41,656 nucleotides of DNA from Gnetum montanum. Lineage: Eukaryota; Streptophyta; Gnetopsida; Gnetales; Gnetaceae. Positions 10,677-22,522 of this stretch are shown one piece after another. The notes beneath the pieces were generated by a model, which did not search any database, was not told where the DNA came from, and saw only the letters and a list, made by a program, of their open reading frames with translations. The position numbers and the translations under genes were made by a program. Numbering within the stretch: position 1 is the stretch's first letter; each line of letters opens with the position of its first letter. The DNA lies in assembly GCA_015680685.1 (NCBI GenBank), contig MNCI01028359.1, positions 24,118 through 65,773 of the forward strand, in the 5' to 3' direction.

Positions 10677-11534
10677 CTATCTAGATTGAACTTGGATGCT
10701 TGAGATGTGAGTTGGAAATGAATGAGGCGAAAGCTGCGACTTCTCCAACCTCATGAGCAAACATTTATTAGAATAATCTATCCTTTGAAATATAACATTG
10801 CATCTTCGCTTCCAAATATAATATAAAATAGTAGGCCTAATAACTTTCCACAGAAACTTGAGATTAGCAGAAGTAATGTTCAAAAAGCCGAATATGGCAT
10901 CCTTTTGAGATAGCTTATACGATGGAAAAACTATGGAAGCCCACTCCCACACATGTTGAACAAAGGGACAATGCCAAAACACATGGACAAAGTCATCTTG
11001 TGCACCACAGAGAGGGCAATTGGGATTGGGAATCCCCAGATATTTTAATCGTTTACCAATAGGTAGACCATGGTGGAGGAGACACCAGAGGAACTGCTTA
11101 ATTTTGGGGAGGGTCAGAAGTTTCTAAATATGTTGAAAGAGAGGGATCCAAAATGTTACTGACTCGTGTTTGTGCCAATACTTATTGCAGCGTTGAATGA
11201 CCTCGGATGGGTCATGCATAAGATAAAAAGGGACAGATGGCTGGTAGGGTAAGAGTTTAACCACCCCATTAAGCCATTGAAGGCCATGAAAAGGGCTTTG
11301 CACTGTAACATCAAGTTGCCAATGATTGTGGAAAAAGGAGTAAATCTGGACTAGGCAATGGTTCATTGTAGCCAACTCCCCATACAAATTGCTAAACTCG
11401 ACCCCCAACATCCAACAACTAGCTAGCCTAAGATAATTCAAGGAGATGACACCCTTTCGAAACCACGAGGTAGCCACCTTAGCCTTTGTGATGGCAAGGG
11501 GAGCAGGGGACAGAGGTAACCACCATGGACACAA
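10677..11534 (-). pseudogene. LINE C-terminal region with RT zinc-binding domain
   Basis: Near 10960-11040 the minus strand reads CPLCGAQDDFVHVFWHCPF, the CxxC...HxFWxC pattern of the plant zf-RVT domain. It is followed by HVWEWASIVFP and a Trp/Arg-rich end (YYIWKRRCNVIF). The upstream open stretch (11124-11534) includes a Trp-rich segment typical of the region after the RT thumb. It is in several frames and not functional. In active LINEs this C-terminus is thought to bind the element's RNA. Confidence 0.8.
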
Positions 11535-12199
11535 TCTAGAGAGGATAGTAGGGTTGATTTTGACGTTAGTCCAATCTATGTAACTGTGTAGAATTTGACA
11601 AGCCCTCCGGATGCTTTTGAAAACATGAGATCCAAGAAGAATGATAGTGAGGAGGGAAAAGATCCAATTGACAAAATGGATGCCTTTCCAGAAGGGCTTG
11701 TTTTTAGGAAATGTTTGATGAAGCCTTAATTGGAGGAGGATCCCAATGATATCTGAGACATCTAAATGCTACACCAACCACTTAGCAACTAGGGTAATTC
11801 TTTGCTTATAGGAATTCAAAAGACATAAGCCACCCTTATTCTTGGGGAGAGTAACAATATTCCAAGCGACTCAATGAAATCCTTTCTGAGAATCTTTGGA
11901 GGACCACATAAAAGTCTCGAAATAACTATTCTAGCTTTTGGTAGGTTGCTTGGGAGGGGGCCCAACACGAAAAGTAATACACATGGGTTGATGCACATAT
12001 GGACTTACATACAAGGTATTTACCCGCAAGTGTGAGGGGTTTAGTCTTCCATTTGTCAAGTTTCTTTTGAATCCGATAAATAACCTGCTCCCAAAGAATA
12101 GAGGTTAAACCTCTGAAACAGAAAGGGATTCCTTGAATCTTAACGATGTCTTGATCCTAAAGCCACTTTCAATTATAGTTGGTCACATGATTGTAATTG

Positions 12200-13040
12200 C
12201 CTGTAAAGCTATAAATAGAGGATTTATTCCAATTTATAGTGGAACCTGAGAGTGTGCAATATTGCTCCACCCTTGATAAGAGGCGGTGCAAATTGGTGGC
12301 TGTGTTTTGAACTATAAAAAAAGAGTCATCAGTGAAGTGCATATTGAGAAGCTATTGTTGAGAGGAAGAAAGGCAGACCCCACTGAGAACTTTAGTTTGA
12401 ATGTCCAGGTTAATATGATGACAAAGAAAGTTTGCTGTGATGATAAAGAGATAGGGGGTGAGAAGACAACCTTGTCACATTGACCTATGTATTGGAAAGG
12501 GAGAGGTAATGCCAAAGGTAGTGGCTATTCTTGCGGTAGCATCTGAGAATAAGCATTTCACTATATGCAGGAACTTAGGTCCAAAACCAAGTTTGGTCAT
12601 GGTCTGCAAGATAAAATCCCACTTTATGTTGTCATTAGCCTTAGCGTAATCAAGTTTCACTAGGAGAATATCTTGTTAATCATCCTCGGCCCACTTGAGA
12701 CCTTCCCACACTGCAACCACATTGTCTAAAATATATCTACTAGGAACAAATCCTGTTTGTTGGGGAGATATGATCTAGCCAAGAATTTTTTTTCAGCCGT
12801 AAGGCTAGGCACTTAGCCCAAATTTTATAGACTACATTGAGGAGAGTTATGGGATGCCAATTGGAGATATCGGTAAGACCCCTAGACTTGGGGAGGAGAC
12901 GAATTACCCCTTGATTTAGATTGGGCCTGAGGAAACNACCTTGAATGAAGAGATGTCTATTGGGGTTGCTACAAAAAGGGTTTCATAGTGGTTCTTGAGA
13001 AAAGAGAGGATACTATTGTGGTAAGTAATGGTGGTACCAT
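12200..13040 (-). pseudogene. LINE reverse transcriptase remnant
   Basis: Diagnostic blocks in order on the minus strand are DGTTITYHNSI (about 13040), then IISPQQTGFVPSRYILDN (about 12740), VKLDYAKANDNIKWDF (12620-12660), the stretch QGCLLTPYLFI after a stop (about 12450) and the active-site block MHFTDDSFFIV (about 12325), equal to the F/YADD box. These are the standard order and spacing for L1-type RT. Two in-frame stops inside the best block (TGA before QGC and TAG before LLNMHF) fit CGA and CAG codons lost by C-to-T change. Confidence 0.87.
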
Positions 13041-13090
13041 CACTAGAGATTTTGTCTATAGAATGCAAATATTTGTTTATTTATGAGAAG

Positions 13091-13905
13091 AAAGGGAGAT
13101 AAAATCGGCATATTATTGAAAGGGTAGTTATTAAAGTACATGCATGTATATATATTGGCCTTATGGTGTGATGGACATGGTAAATTTTGGGTTTGAGGCT
13201 AGGTGTAGTTACTCAAGAGAGGTTACACTTTCTTTTGTCTTCTACCTTGCTTTGGCAGGATGGGCATTGAGCATGCATGTGAAGATTTTTTTTTCGTCCT
13301 TAAATTTAAACAAACCATACAATTGAAGTAAATTTGGTAAGGATTAAACTCATGTCATCCCATCTAATATCAAATGAGCTTGTGGGTGATGAACCTTTTT
13401 TATTCATTAAATAAGTTGTTAAGGTGTCCTTGATTAATAATAATAATCATCATCATCATCCTAGCCTTGTCCCAACCCTTTATTATTGATAATATTAAAA
13501 AAAACTTCATAGTACATTAGATCATCGAAGAGAAAGTAAAAAAAAAAGCCCAATAGTTTTCAAGTTTTCATCCTTACAACCAATCTTGAAAAACCTCCTA
13601 TCTGAGGTAGGAAAATAATCAAACCTTGCCCTTATTTAGAAGTGCCCTCATGGGTTTTCACTTCTTACTAAAGTGTTTCTTGTAAAGAGAAGTAAAAAAA
13701 CTCTCTCTAAAGAAAAAGAATGCATCAATAAAATTGGAATTTAGAACTTATTTATTAATAAGCCATGAAATACAAATAATGATAATGGTAGTCAATGAGA
13801 AGAGTATAGTTCTCGTTGCTTAAACAAAATCCAACTTCTTAGTTATGGCTAAATGAAATACATTTAAGATTTGACTTTTTAAAATAAATGAGAGTATGGA
13901 TTGAA
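13091..13905. other. Spacer between LINE and copia 3' LTR, with repeat S
   Basis: No coding sequence was recognised. It holds a short (AAT)n/(CAT)n microsatellite near 13437-13462. A ~180-bp block at 13561-13740 ('repeat S') is found again in the same orientation at 33539-33715, on the other side of the copia element. Confidence 0.6.
13561..13740. repeat. Repeat S, left copy
   Basis: This copy shares phrases with 33539-33715, for example 'caagttttca', 'aaccaatctt', 'cttatttagaagt', 'gttttcacttct' and 'catcaat', at about 75% identity by eye. The two copies are direct repeats lying outside both copia LTRs. The family is unknown. Confidence 0.65.
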
Positions 13906-15128
13906 TGTCACATACTAGAGAGGAGGGGGAAGGGGGTGGAAGTGTATGTGTGTGGGTATGTTTATGTGAATAGAATGTATCAATAGATTTTGCTTAGTCA
14001 AAACTAAAGCTAGCAACGATAATAATCTTACAAGTATTTGATTAAATTGGAGTAAAGCACATCTAATTAAGATCAAGGTGAAATGTAAGAAAAATAAAGT
14101 GAAATAAATAGTGCACACTGAGATTTATAGTGGTTTGGCTTAGGCCTAGTCTACTTTGCAGGGCTATCTGGTCTTTTCAATCCCTAGGTTCCCTTTTAAT
14201 CTTTGAATCTATGAAGGAAAAAATGTCGGTTTCAAGGATTTCCAATCTCCATTTTATACAACTAGGATTTTAAGGCTCAAATCCTCAACCTAGATCTTAA
14301 AATAAAGGGAAATAAAAGTGATGCTAATAGAATCTCTCAATAGCTCAAATCACATTCATACAAACATAGATCATGCAAAAGATACAACAATAAGGATTTT
14401 GAAATATAAGGAGAGGCTATGCTTTTTAGTTTAACTCTATTCCTTATACAAGCAAGCTTTTTCCCAAAACTTACTCCAATCTTGGTTGCTACTATTGAAA
14501 TACAAATCTCAGTCCAATGATCCATCTCCACTTGTGCACCAATGATCATGAGAGTAATGATGTCCTTAGATGAATGTTCTATTCTCGAAGACTAATGGCA
14601 ACCTTCATTGCTTAATGCTTTTCTTGTCTCATAATGCTCAAGGGGATTTTTGACTTTTATATTTTGTCATTTTTCCCTGAAAGGTAGACCTTAATTAGAG
14701 TTGTTCAACCTTCTACTCTTTCTCTCAAAACTATGTACTCTTGGTACAATTGTCCTTCTTATATTTTGGAATTCAAAATTAGGCGACTATCATTGACTAA
14801 TAGTCTTGGATATAGCAACCTATGGGAAGATCAATTAACCTTAGGAATGATGCATTTTCTTTCACCTTTACTAGCTTCCAATTAGGTTAAACTTAATGAA
14901 GATTAGTTTACCTTAAGAATGTGTAATTTCTTAACTATGTTGGGTTAGCTCTTGGGTAGGTCAACCTTAAGTGTGGTCGGCTAAGCTATCAAACCATTTG
15001 GTTGATTAGAGGATCATTTGGACAATCAAAGAACTACTAATTTTTGACAACAATCTTTGCCATCAAAAAATTATCAAGGCATCTTTCACTTTGACAAACA
15101 TCTTGCATTTGATATTTCAAATCTCTCA
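13906..15128 (-). repeat. Copia 3' LTR
   Basis: About 1.2 kb, starting TGTCACATAC and matching 25772-26795 plus 33061-33291. Shared blocks include 'tttatagtggtt', 'cactttg(c/t)agggctatc', 'ccatctccacttgt', 'tttgccatcaaaaa' and 'aaggcatctttcacttt'. The inner boundary is uncertain by about 30 bp, because ACA near 15100 is an alternative end. Confidence 0.78.
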
Positions 15129-15789
15129 TACTATCAATAATCTCCTCATATTTGGACATGACAAGGCACCTTCTTTTAGAAGATGACAAACACAACACAA
15201 TCATAGAAAATCCAAAACAAAACAAATATTTATGTGAAATCTCAAGCTTTCCTTAAGCTTATGAGTCCCTTTTCTTCTTTCCATTTACTTGTATTCTCTC
15301 CCTTGTTTGTCATATGGAAAAAGATACAAAATATATGCTTTCAAAGTATAAAGTGACCTTGAAGGAGGGTGTGAAATTTTTCCAAGTTAATATAAAATAT
15401 CATGATTGTCATGTAATTATACCATGCTAAAACTAAGAAAAATAGAGGTCTATCAAATAAATTGAAATTGATGCACATATGTCACTCTTTCGCAAAGATG
15501 TATCAAAAGATAAGCAACAAAATAAAAAACTCATTAAAATGCACTTATAAGATGTCATACTCTAAGGGTAATTCCGTGGTCTACCTAGTATAGGTTGAGG
15601 CAACTTAAGTAGTAAAGTCTTGTGCTATGAATGCATAGGTAGGTAAAGAATCCATGTGTTGAGCTGCCAAAGAACCATCCCTAAAGAAGCTAAAGCAAGA
15701 CTTGCTTCAATGTTATGAGCTAAGGGACTAGGCTCACTCACTTTAGGTTCATGAAATCACCTGACCTTCATGCACACTTGGATTAGTTG
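15129..15789 (-). other. Copia 3' untranslated region
   Basis: This stretch lies between the end of the RNase H reading frame and the 3' LTR. No open frame of note and no sharp polypurine tract were recognised next to the LTR. Confidence 0.5.
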
Positions 15790-17300
15790 AAGCATGGCTC
15801 AACTCCCAATCCTTTCTTAATTCCTCCAAAATAATTTGATGGAAGTGTCTTTGTTAATATTTATACAAGCTAATTTTTTAACTTGATATACTCAACTCTA
15901 ATAATTTTAGGAATTTCTCTTGAATAAAGTGGTGTTTGATCTCAATGTGCTTGGTTCTAAAGTGCTACATAGGGTTTTTTTTTGCAATATGGATAGCACT
16001 CATATTATCACAAAAGATTATAACCTTATCTTGTTCATGTTGGTAGTCTTTAAGCATTTGAACCATCCATATTAGTTGGGCATAACTGTTTCTAGCCACT
16101 ATGTATTTCACCTCAACCATTGAAATGGAGGTGAATGTTTACTTTCTAGTCATCAAATATACAAGACATTGTTCTAAGATCAAGCAATTTTTATTGTACT
16201 TTTTCTATCATCAACTGCTCTTGCCAATCTGCATTTGAATACCCCATAAGATCAAAGCATGTGTCCTTAGGGTACCAAAAATCATATTGTGCATTATCTT
16301 TCAAATACTTTAAAATCTTTTTAACATCAATATAATGGGATTCTTTGGGTTTGGATTGATACATTGTACATATCCTAATGCTTAGTATGATATTAGGTAT
16401 ACTAGCAGTAAGGTATATTAACCTTCCAATTATTTCTCTATATAAATGTTTATAAATATTCTTACCTTGCTTATTCTTGCATAATTTGATTTGAAGGTTC
16501 ATGGGAATGAAAGCTTCTTTGGCATTTCTCATGTCATACTTTTTAAAGATCTCCTCAGCATATTTTTCTTGGAGAATGAAAATATTATTCTTGCTTTGAA
16601 TGATTTGGAATTTGAAAGAGATGATTAATTCTCCCATAAGACTCATCTCAAGTTCAACTATAAAATTTCTTCAAATTTCTTGTACAACAAAGGATTAGTG
16701 GCACTAAAAAGAATATCATTAACATAAAATTGAACTATCAAAATATCTTTATCATGTTATAAAATAAAAAGGATAGGATTAGAAGAACCTCTTACAAAGC
16801 CATTTATTATCAAATGTTGTGATAGGCCTTCATACCAAGCCCTAGGAGCTTGCTTGAGTTCATATAGTGCCTTTTCAGTCTAAACACATGATCCTTTTGG
16901 TGAGGATCCTCAAATATTAATGGTTGCTTTACATAAATCTCTTCTTAAATTATTTTATTAAGAAAAGAACTTTTCACATCCATTTGGAATAGTATGATGT
17001 TATTATGGGTAGCAAAGACAAGTAAAATCCTAATGAATTCTAATCATGCAACTAATGCAAAGGTTTTCTCAGAATTAACTCCTTCTTATTGATAATAAAT
17101 TTTAGTAACAAGTCTTTCTTTATTCTTTACATCTATCCCATTTTCATTCATCTTGTTTCTAAAGATCCATTTTGTGCCAATAACTTTATGCTTATTTAGT
17201 CTAGGGATAAGTTCCCAAACATCATTTCTTACAAATTGATTGAGTTCTTCATTCATGACTTGTATCTATGATTCATCATTTAAAGCTTTCTTAATGCTAT
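15790..17300 (-). pseudogene. Copia reverse transcriptase and RNase H remnant
   Basis: On the minus strand the RT begins near 17270 with MNEELNQFVRNDVWELIPR, then GTKWIFRNKMNENG, QMDVKSSFLN and EEIYVKQP, all standard copia RT blocks. A degraded active-site region (copia YVDD) follows near 16700. An open run at 16191-16646 holds MSLMGELIISFKFQI, GRLIYLTASIPNI and LMGYSNADW. RNase H continues to about 15800 with IFCDNMSAIHIAKKNP, TKHIEIKHHF and a terminal LTKTLPS...LGV. Frameshifts and stops are frequent, and the polymerase is not functional. Confidence 0.88.
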
Positions 17301-17499
17301 TCAATTCAATTTGAGAAAGCAAGTGGACAAAACCATAAATTTCTTATAGCCATCTTCCTATGTTCACCCCATCTTGAGAATTTACAATAATTTGGATAAT
17401 GGGATGACTTTTACCATACCTCCAATGAGCTTATGAAGTTTTAGAGGTGAAGAAAACTTGTTGATTCTCCTATTTGAACTCTTCTTATGGCTAAAAGGA

Positions 17500-18071
17500 T
17501 GGCATTCCATCATCATCATCATCTTGAACTTACTAGATGAGGCTCAGGCCTGATTCATTAAAAACTACGTTGACCACTTCCTTATTCATTAAAAATTATT
17601 CATCAACTTTCTTATCAAACTTCCCTAGCTTGTCCTTATTTTTCAAGATAAAGTATTCACAACCAAAAATTTTAAAGTAAATTACATTGGGCTTCTTACC
17701 ATGATAGAGCTCCAATGGTGTTTTAGTAGTCTTAGGCCTACTAAGAATTTTATTCAATGCATAGCAAGTAGTATTGATGGCCTTACCCTAAAAATAATTT
17801 GATAGGGTTTATTCATGAAGTAAGGTTCTAGCCATCTCTTGCAACACTTAATTCTTATGTTCAACTAGTTCATTTTGCTGGGGAGTTCTTAGAGAAAACA
17901 ATTAGTGCTTAGTGCCTTCATTGTCAAAGTATTATTCAAACACATGTTTTTCAAATTATCCTCCATGATTACTTCTAATTTTTCTATTAAATACGCCTTC
18001 TCTATTTGTATTTTGCAGCAAATTTTATTAAAGTGATAAAATGCTTCATCCTTATAGGTTAGTACAACTAC
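17500..18071 (-). pseudogene. Copia integrase remnant (C-terminal part)
   Basis: On the minus strand, SLRTPQQNELVEHKN (17850-17900) is the copia form of the integrase core with the catalytic Glu region (TPQQNG.VER.N). VLQEMARTLLHE and the downstream blocks AINTTCYALNKI, KTPLELYHGKKPN and FGCEYFILKNKDKLGKFD complete the usual integrase end. The N-terminal half of the core is degraded next to the element A insertion point at 18076/18077. Confidence 0.85.
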
Positions 18072-18087
18072 CCAAGTGATGGGACGT

Positions 18088-18158
18088 GATATCACATGGG
18101 CCGCCATATCGCGTACGCAATATCGTGTCTTCCCCTGCGATATCGTGTACGTGATATC
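18088..18158 (+). promoter_or_regulatory. U3 array of GATATC palindromes (element A)
   Basis: GATATC or one-mismatch boxes lie at 18088-18093, 18105-18110, 18119-18124, 18139-18144 and 18153-18158. The pairs 18105/18119 and 18139/18153 have the same 14-bp period, that is, an 8-bp spacer rich in GTAC/ACGT. The array ends about 20 bp before the TATA box. The pattern looks like repeated binding sites for a dimeric factor; that function is inferred. Confidence 0.6.
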
Positions 18159-18176
18159 GCAATCCACCGCAGTGTC

Positions 18177-18184
18177 TATAAATA
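18177..18184 (+). promoter_or_regulatory. LTR TATA box (element A)
   Basis: TATAAATA lies 100 bp from the LTR start and recurs at 23366-23373 in the 3' LTR. It also occurs at matching places in the solo LTR (2831-2838), element B (27541-27548), element C (37649-37656) and element D (39970-39977), there on the minus strand. Confidence 0.7.
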
Positions 18185-18910
18185 AGAAGTGGCTCTCCCT
18201 TGTTCATCATCCTAGTCTAGATTGTAGCTAGACTTTGGTAGTTTGATCCCTCCAGAGTTAGATTATTTTTCCCATGTTTTCCCGCAGTGTGGTGAATGTA
18301 ATTGTACGGCATCCTTTATTCAAGTGTGACGTACTTGGACACGCACATGACCAGCAATAAATATTGAGATTACTTCATGATTGCAGCATTCACTTTGTTA
18401 TTTATTTATTTAATTAATTATTATTTATTGCTTTCTTAATTAGTCTCTCATCCTTATCTCCTAGTAACGCGGAATGAGTATGACTTGATTACGAGCATTT
18501 AAGTGTGACTACTTGGTAACCCAGTGGCATACCTAGGATCTGCGCTTGGTAATCCCAGTGGTAGTCATGCACGAAGTCCAAGATGTGTACGGATGATCAA
18601 GGAATGGATGCTCATCGCACTTAGGCTAGATTAGACTCTTTTACCCTTTTCCTCCTAGCTTATCTTAGTTAATATTACTTTCCATTGCCTTCAAGAGTAG
18701 CGTTAGATTAGGAACACATCATACACCTCACTCTAGACTAAATCATACATGAAAAATATAATACTAGTCCAAGTGGAAAGACAATGAACTGCAACCTAAG
18801 GATAACTGTTTAGGTGCCACAACTAGTTCGTCTGCGGAGTTCGACTGGATCGCTTGTGAAAATGCTCGTATTCGTATGGTTGAGTGTAGGGGTACCTCGC
18901 CACTCATCAT

Positions 18911-18928
18911 AGGTGCCATTTCCAGGGA
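18911..18928 (+). other. Primer-binding site of element A, tRNA-Asp type
   Basis: AGGTGCCATTTCCAGGGA starts one base after the LTR. It matches the plant tRNA-Asp primer complement TGGCGCCGTTGCCGGGGA at 13 of 18 positions, and three of the five changes are C-to-T or G-to-A transitions. Confidence 0.78.
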
Positions 18929-19053
18929 CAGTGCTAGTTATCTAGATTAGTTATATCATACAAGGTCACTATATAGGAATTAACGATATATCTCTTAAGA
19001 AGAAGAATTAATTATAAAAAGTCACATACGAATTCACACACAATTTCACAATC

Positions 19054-20178
19054 ATGCCTCTCCTACAAGACTACAATAATGCCACACTTAGTGAGGAAAT
19101 TCATTGGAGAATTGATGAATTATATGATAATGAAGATTGGAGTATGCAATCTGAGGTAGGGGTTTCTTATAAACATCAACGAAAGCAACGTCATCCCAAT
19201 GCACGAAAGCCTAACTTACCCAATGACGATGAACCCCCACTGGCCACTATAAGTCTAACGCAAATACAAGGGGATGTTTGAATCTCGCATAGGCATCATA
19301 AAGAGAGCCGTCTACCCAGGCTTGATTTAAACAACTTTCCTACTTTTTCATAAGGCTATGACTTAGATCCGCATCAACATTTACAAGCCTTCTACGATGC
19401 TTGCGCATGGAACAACATTGATAACGGTTGGCAAAAACTTAAGCTCTTTCCTATGACACTTGTTGGCCAAGAAAAAGTATGGTATAGATCATTAAAACCA
19501 AATTTGATATGACGCTGGTCAATAATGGTAGAAGTCTTTAACAAAAAATATCAAACCTACACAAGAGTGTCAGCCTTGAGGAAACAAATCCAAATATGGA
19601 AACAAGCACAACATGAACCCTTGGACATGGCCTTAGAAAGATATTATGTATTATTAAAGAATTGTCCAGGCCATGGGTTTTCTGAGGCAAGGCTAATGTA
19701 CCATATTATTGATGGGCTACATAATGAAATAAGAGAGACATTAGGAGTATATGCCCAAGGTCAACTATACGAACTACGAACCCATCAAGTCCAAGAGCTT
19801 ATTAAGTGGGTAGCAAATGAAGAAGGAGAAATGGCTAGATGGGAGAGTGTTGACAAACATCAACGGGACCAAAATATTAACTCAACAAAGGTCCCTGATC
19901 ATACAAAGGAGAAATCAACTAATCTCAAGGTGGAAACATTATCTTTGCCAATACAACAATTGTTAGAAGAAGCTGAGGCAAAGATCAATAAGATGTTGGA
20001 ATGGATGTATCAAAAGTGTGGAGAATTTATCAACACCATTGGAGATAGAGTTTTGAAAACCCAAGAAGCAGGACAAAACATTAGACATTTGGAAAAAAAT
20101 AATGAAGGGAATAAGTGCTCAACTGCCAATCCTATGTATGAATGCAACATATGCCTATACGATTACCCCAAAGGCTAA
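19054..20178 (+). pseudogene. Element A gag remnant
   Basis: One reading frame runs from ATG 19054 through three in-frame stops (near 19279, 19345 and 19510) to 20178. The N-terminus MPLLQDYNNATLSEEIHW resembles the start of the element B gag. The Retrotrans_gag-like core is at 19330-19830: GYDLDPHQHLQAFYDAC, KLKLFPMTLVGQEKVWY, FNKKYQTYTRVSALRKQIQ, CPGHGFSEARLMYHIIDGL. A Glu/Lys-rich coiled-coil-like stretch precedes a degenerate zinc knuckle (CNICLYDYPKG, stop, C) at 20139-20180. Beyond it the same frame continues into a Pro/Tyr-rich tail (RPPLDWRHPSYYLNPNAY) that enters the N gap. It would form the element's capsid if intact. Confidence 0.86.
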
Positions 20179-20350
20179 TGCCCAATATTGTTACATCTAC
20201 ATGACCATTGGTGAAACATGTTACATCCAGAGTTCGTACAAAGATACTATGTTCAACCATAGTGGCAACAATCCCAGTCGTGGGGGAGACCACCTTTAGA
20301 CTGGAGGCACCCTTCATATTATCTGAACCCAAACGCCTATTAAGTTCAAC

Positions 20351-20560
20351 NNNNNNNNNNNNNNNNNNNNNNNNNNNNNNNNNNNNNNNNNNNNNNNNNN
20401 NNNNNNNNNNNNNNNNNNNNNNNNNNNNNNNNNNNNNNNNNNNNNNNNNNNNNNNNNNNNNNNNNNNNNNNNNNNNNNNNNNNNNNNNNNNNNNNNNNNN
20501 NNNNNNNNNNNNNNNNNNNNNNNNNNNNNNNNNNNNNNNNNNNNNNNNNNNNNNNNNNNN
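20351..20560. other. Assembly gap (210 N)
   Basis: The run of Ns lies in the Pro/Tyr-rich gag tail of element A. Frames predicted across it consist mostly of unknown residues and carry no information. Confidence 0.99.
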
Positions 20561-20669
20561 CCCAATATTTCCAACATGCAAGGATCCTTATTTTCCATTT
20601 ATTAATCCTTGCTATCCTCAACTGATTAGTTATGGGGATATCCCCCATTTTACTAACAAGCAAGATTAA

Positions 20670-22522
20670 TAAATATTTTTCAGTTTTCTTTAATTTTACA
20701 ACTTTTTCTTTTTCAGTTTTTCATTTTTCAACTTTTTGTTTTATCTTTTTATCTTTTTGTGTCTTTGTACGTTTTTGCAAGTAATCTCGTCTACGAATAA
20801 AACACTCATGTGGATCGTTGGTTGAGGTGTGTTCTATGTTATTAAGTCATGAGTGATCAATTATTTGGAACAGTGAGTCCATTACACCCACTCATCCATT
20901 CTACAAATAAGAGGATCTATTCAAGGGTACAGTGATATTCTTGAAATTTTTAAAACTGAAAATTAATTTTGTGTTCATTGTACCCAAAATGAAGAAGGAT
21001 GGACCAAGAGGGAATGATTAGGGTGTGACATCAAGGGGACTTGTGGATTCTCTTTGGTGATGTCTGTGGGAGTTGTCATGCAACGTGGTTGTACTAAGAT
21101 CCTTGTAGATCTAATGAAAATGGGAGTAAGAGTAATTAAATGGGCACTCAAAAATTAAATGTTGTTCTAGGGGGTTCCACTGGAAAGACATGCACCCATG
21201 CCTAAAGGTCAGCAGCTTCTCTGGTTTCAGTAAGGTGAAAAAGAAAAAAAAGAAGAAAAAGAAAAGAAAAGAAAAGTGCCACAAAACAAAAGTTACTCCT
21301 CCCTTGAACAAAATACCAAGTGATCGTACACCTTGTTGTTATGGTACTCTCATAGTTGTTCATCATGGGATGAAATAATGCAATGTCACTGATTAGAGGA
21401 ATAGACTTGGTCCTGATCTTGGAATGATGGGTTAATGACACATTAATCATGCTTTTCACGCAGGATTCACTGTGCCCTGGGTCAGTTACCTCATGTCCCA
21501 ATCTCTACGATCCCTTTCTATACTTCATCTCATCTCATTGTTCATGTAATTGTAGCTCATGTTCTGCGTAGCATAGAATTTTCATCTCATTCCAGTGATA
21601 ATTACATGTGTGTGTTTTATGGAGTTAGTGCAGATTACATTTAACCCTTCTAGTGCCCACAGACACTTTAAGTGTGGTTACACAAGGGCATTATAGGTTG
21701 GAACCTACTTTGGGGAGGACCCACTTGTGTAATCTTTTGTAATATTTGCTTATGACACAACTCACACACACCATTTCTTACCCTTAGCATATTGCCAACA
21801 ATTTTCTTTCCCTTATTACCATCACATAGCCTTTTTCTCTACCATCCGATGTCCTTATTGATAAATTCCACACCATCAAAATTTTTGTGCCTTTAGAACT
21901 AGTTGAATTACCCTGGAACCCTTTAACAATCATCCAGATGTCCTTAGTTTACATTGTTTAATTTCAAAAAAATATTAAAAATTCAGTACATTCTCTAATG
22001 CCCTAACTTTAATGAAAATATATATACGTGACCTCCCTATGCTAATCAACATCATTTGCAACTATTCACATAGGGGAATTTTTTCAAATTTCTCTCTACG
22101 ACTTGCAATTGTGCGTCCCTTGCTTTCATATCCATAACTCGCTTGCTGGTACTCCGATTTTCATTCCGTTTGAACCTACTTGAACCTGGAGTGTTTAGCT
22201 TAGTCATGGGGGAGGGGGCACATGCCGTATAGTGCATAAATTTTTTGAAATTCATCATCGCTTGAAGGACATCTTTAAGGGTAATTAGTTCTAAAATTAA
22301 GAATAAAATATGTCAAAAAAAATTTCATCCCCTTAGCTATACCAAAAAATTAAATTGGGAAACCACCTAAGAAACGAGGACTCAACATTATAATCTTTCG
22401 GGGACATGTTCTTCCAATAATTAACATCACACGGAAATAAAGTAAATCTATTAAGGCAAGCAGTAAGGTATAACCTAACTTTGGTAACAACTTTACTAAC
22501 AATTGATCCCATGTGATTACAG
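20670..22522 (+). other. Element A internal non-coding region
   Basis: About 1.85 kb without a supported reading frame. It has a T-rich stretch (20680-20780) and a purine tract (21234-21276, AAG-rich). A block near 21021 ('gggtgtgacatcaagggg') matches the minus strand of elements B (about 29255-29275) and D (about 41595-41612), which shows that this non-coding interior belongs to the family and is not random filler. Confidence 0.6.

Larger units (their letters stand above)
10440..13090 (-). mobile_element. LINE (non-LTR retrotransposon), 5'-truncated
   Basis: Read on the minus strand, this is the second ORF of a plant L1-type LINE: the RT domain (about 12200-13040), the RT C-terminal thumb region (11300-12150) and a terminal zinc-binding domain (10900-11060). 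No endonuclease is seen upstream, so the copy is 5'-truncated, which is usual for LINEs. No clear poly(A) tail or target duplication was found at either end; both boundaries are approximate. One unknown base is at 12937. The same family recurs at 33880-35800. Confidence 0.87.
18077..18909 (+). repeat. Element A 5' LTR
   Basis: 833 bp, TGATG...CATCA. The U3 is about 100 bp long and made largely of GATATC-type palindromes. The TATA box follows at 18177-18184. The long remainder (R-U5) contains blocks such as 'cctccagagttagatta' and 'gtaatcccagtggtagt' that are shared with the other LTRs of the family. Confidence 0.93.

Noticed and set aside
20132-20669. Long frames on both strands across the gap
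   Set aside because: Most of their length is unknown residues from the 210-N gap; only the plus-strand gag tail has support.
21111-21501. Phe-rich and Lys-rich frames around 21234-21276
   Set aside because: They are produced by an AAG-rich purine tract in the non-coding interior of element A.
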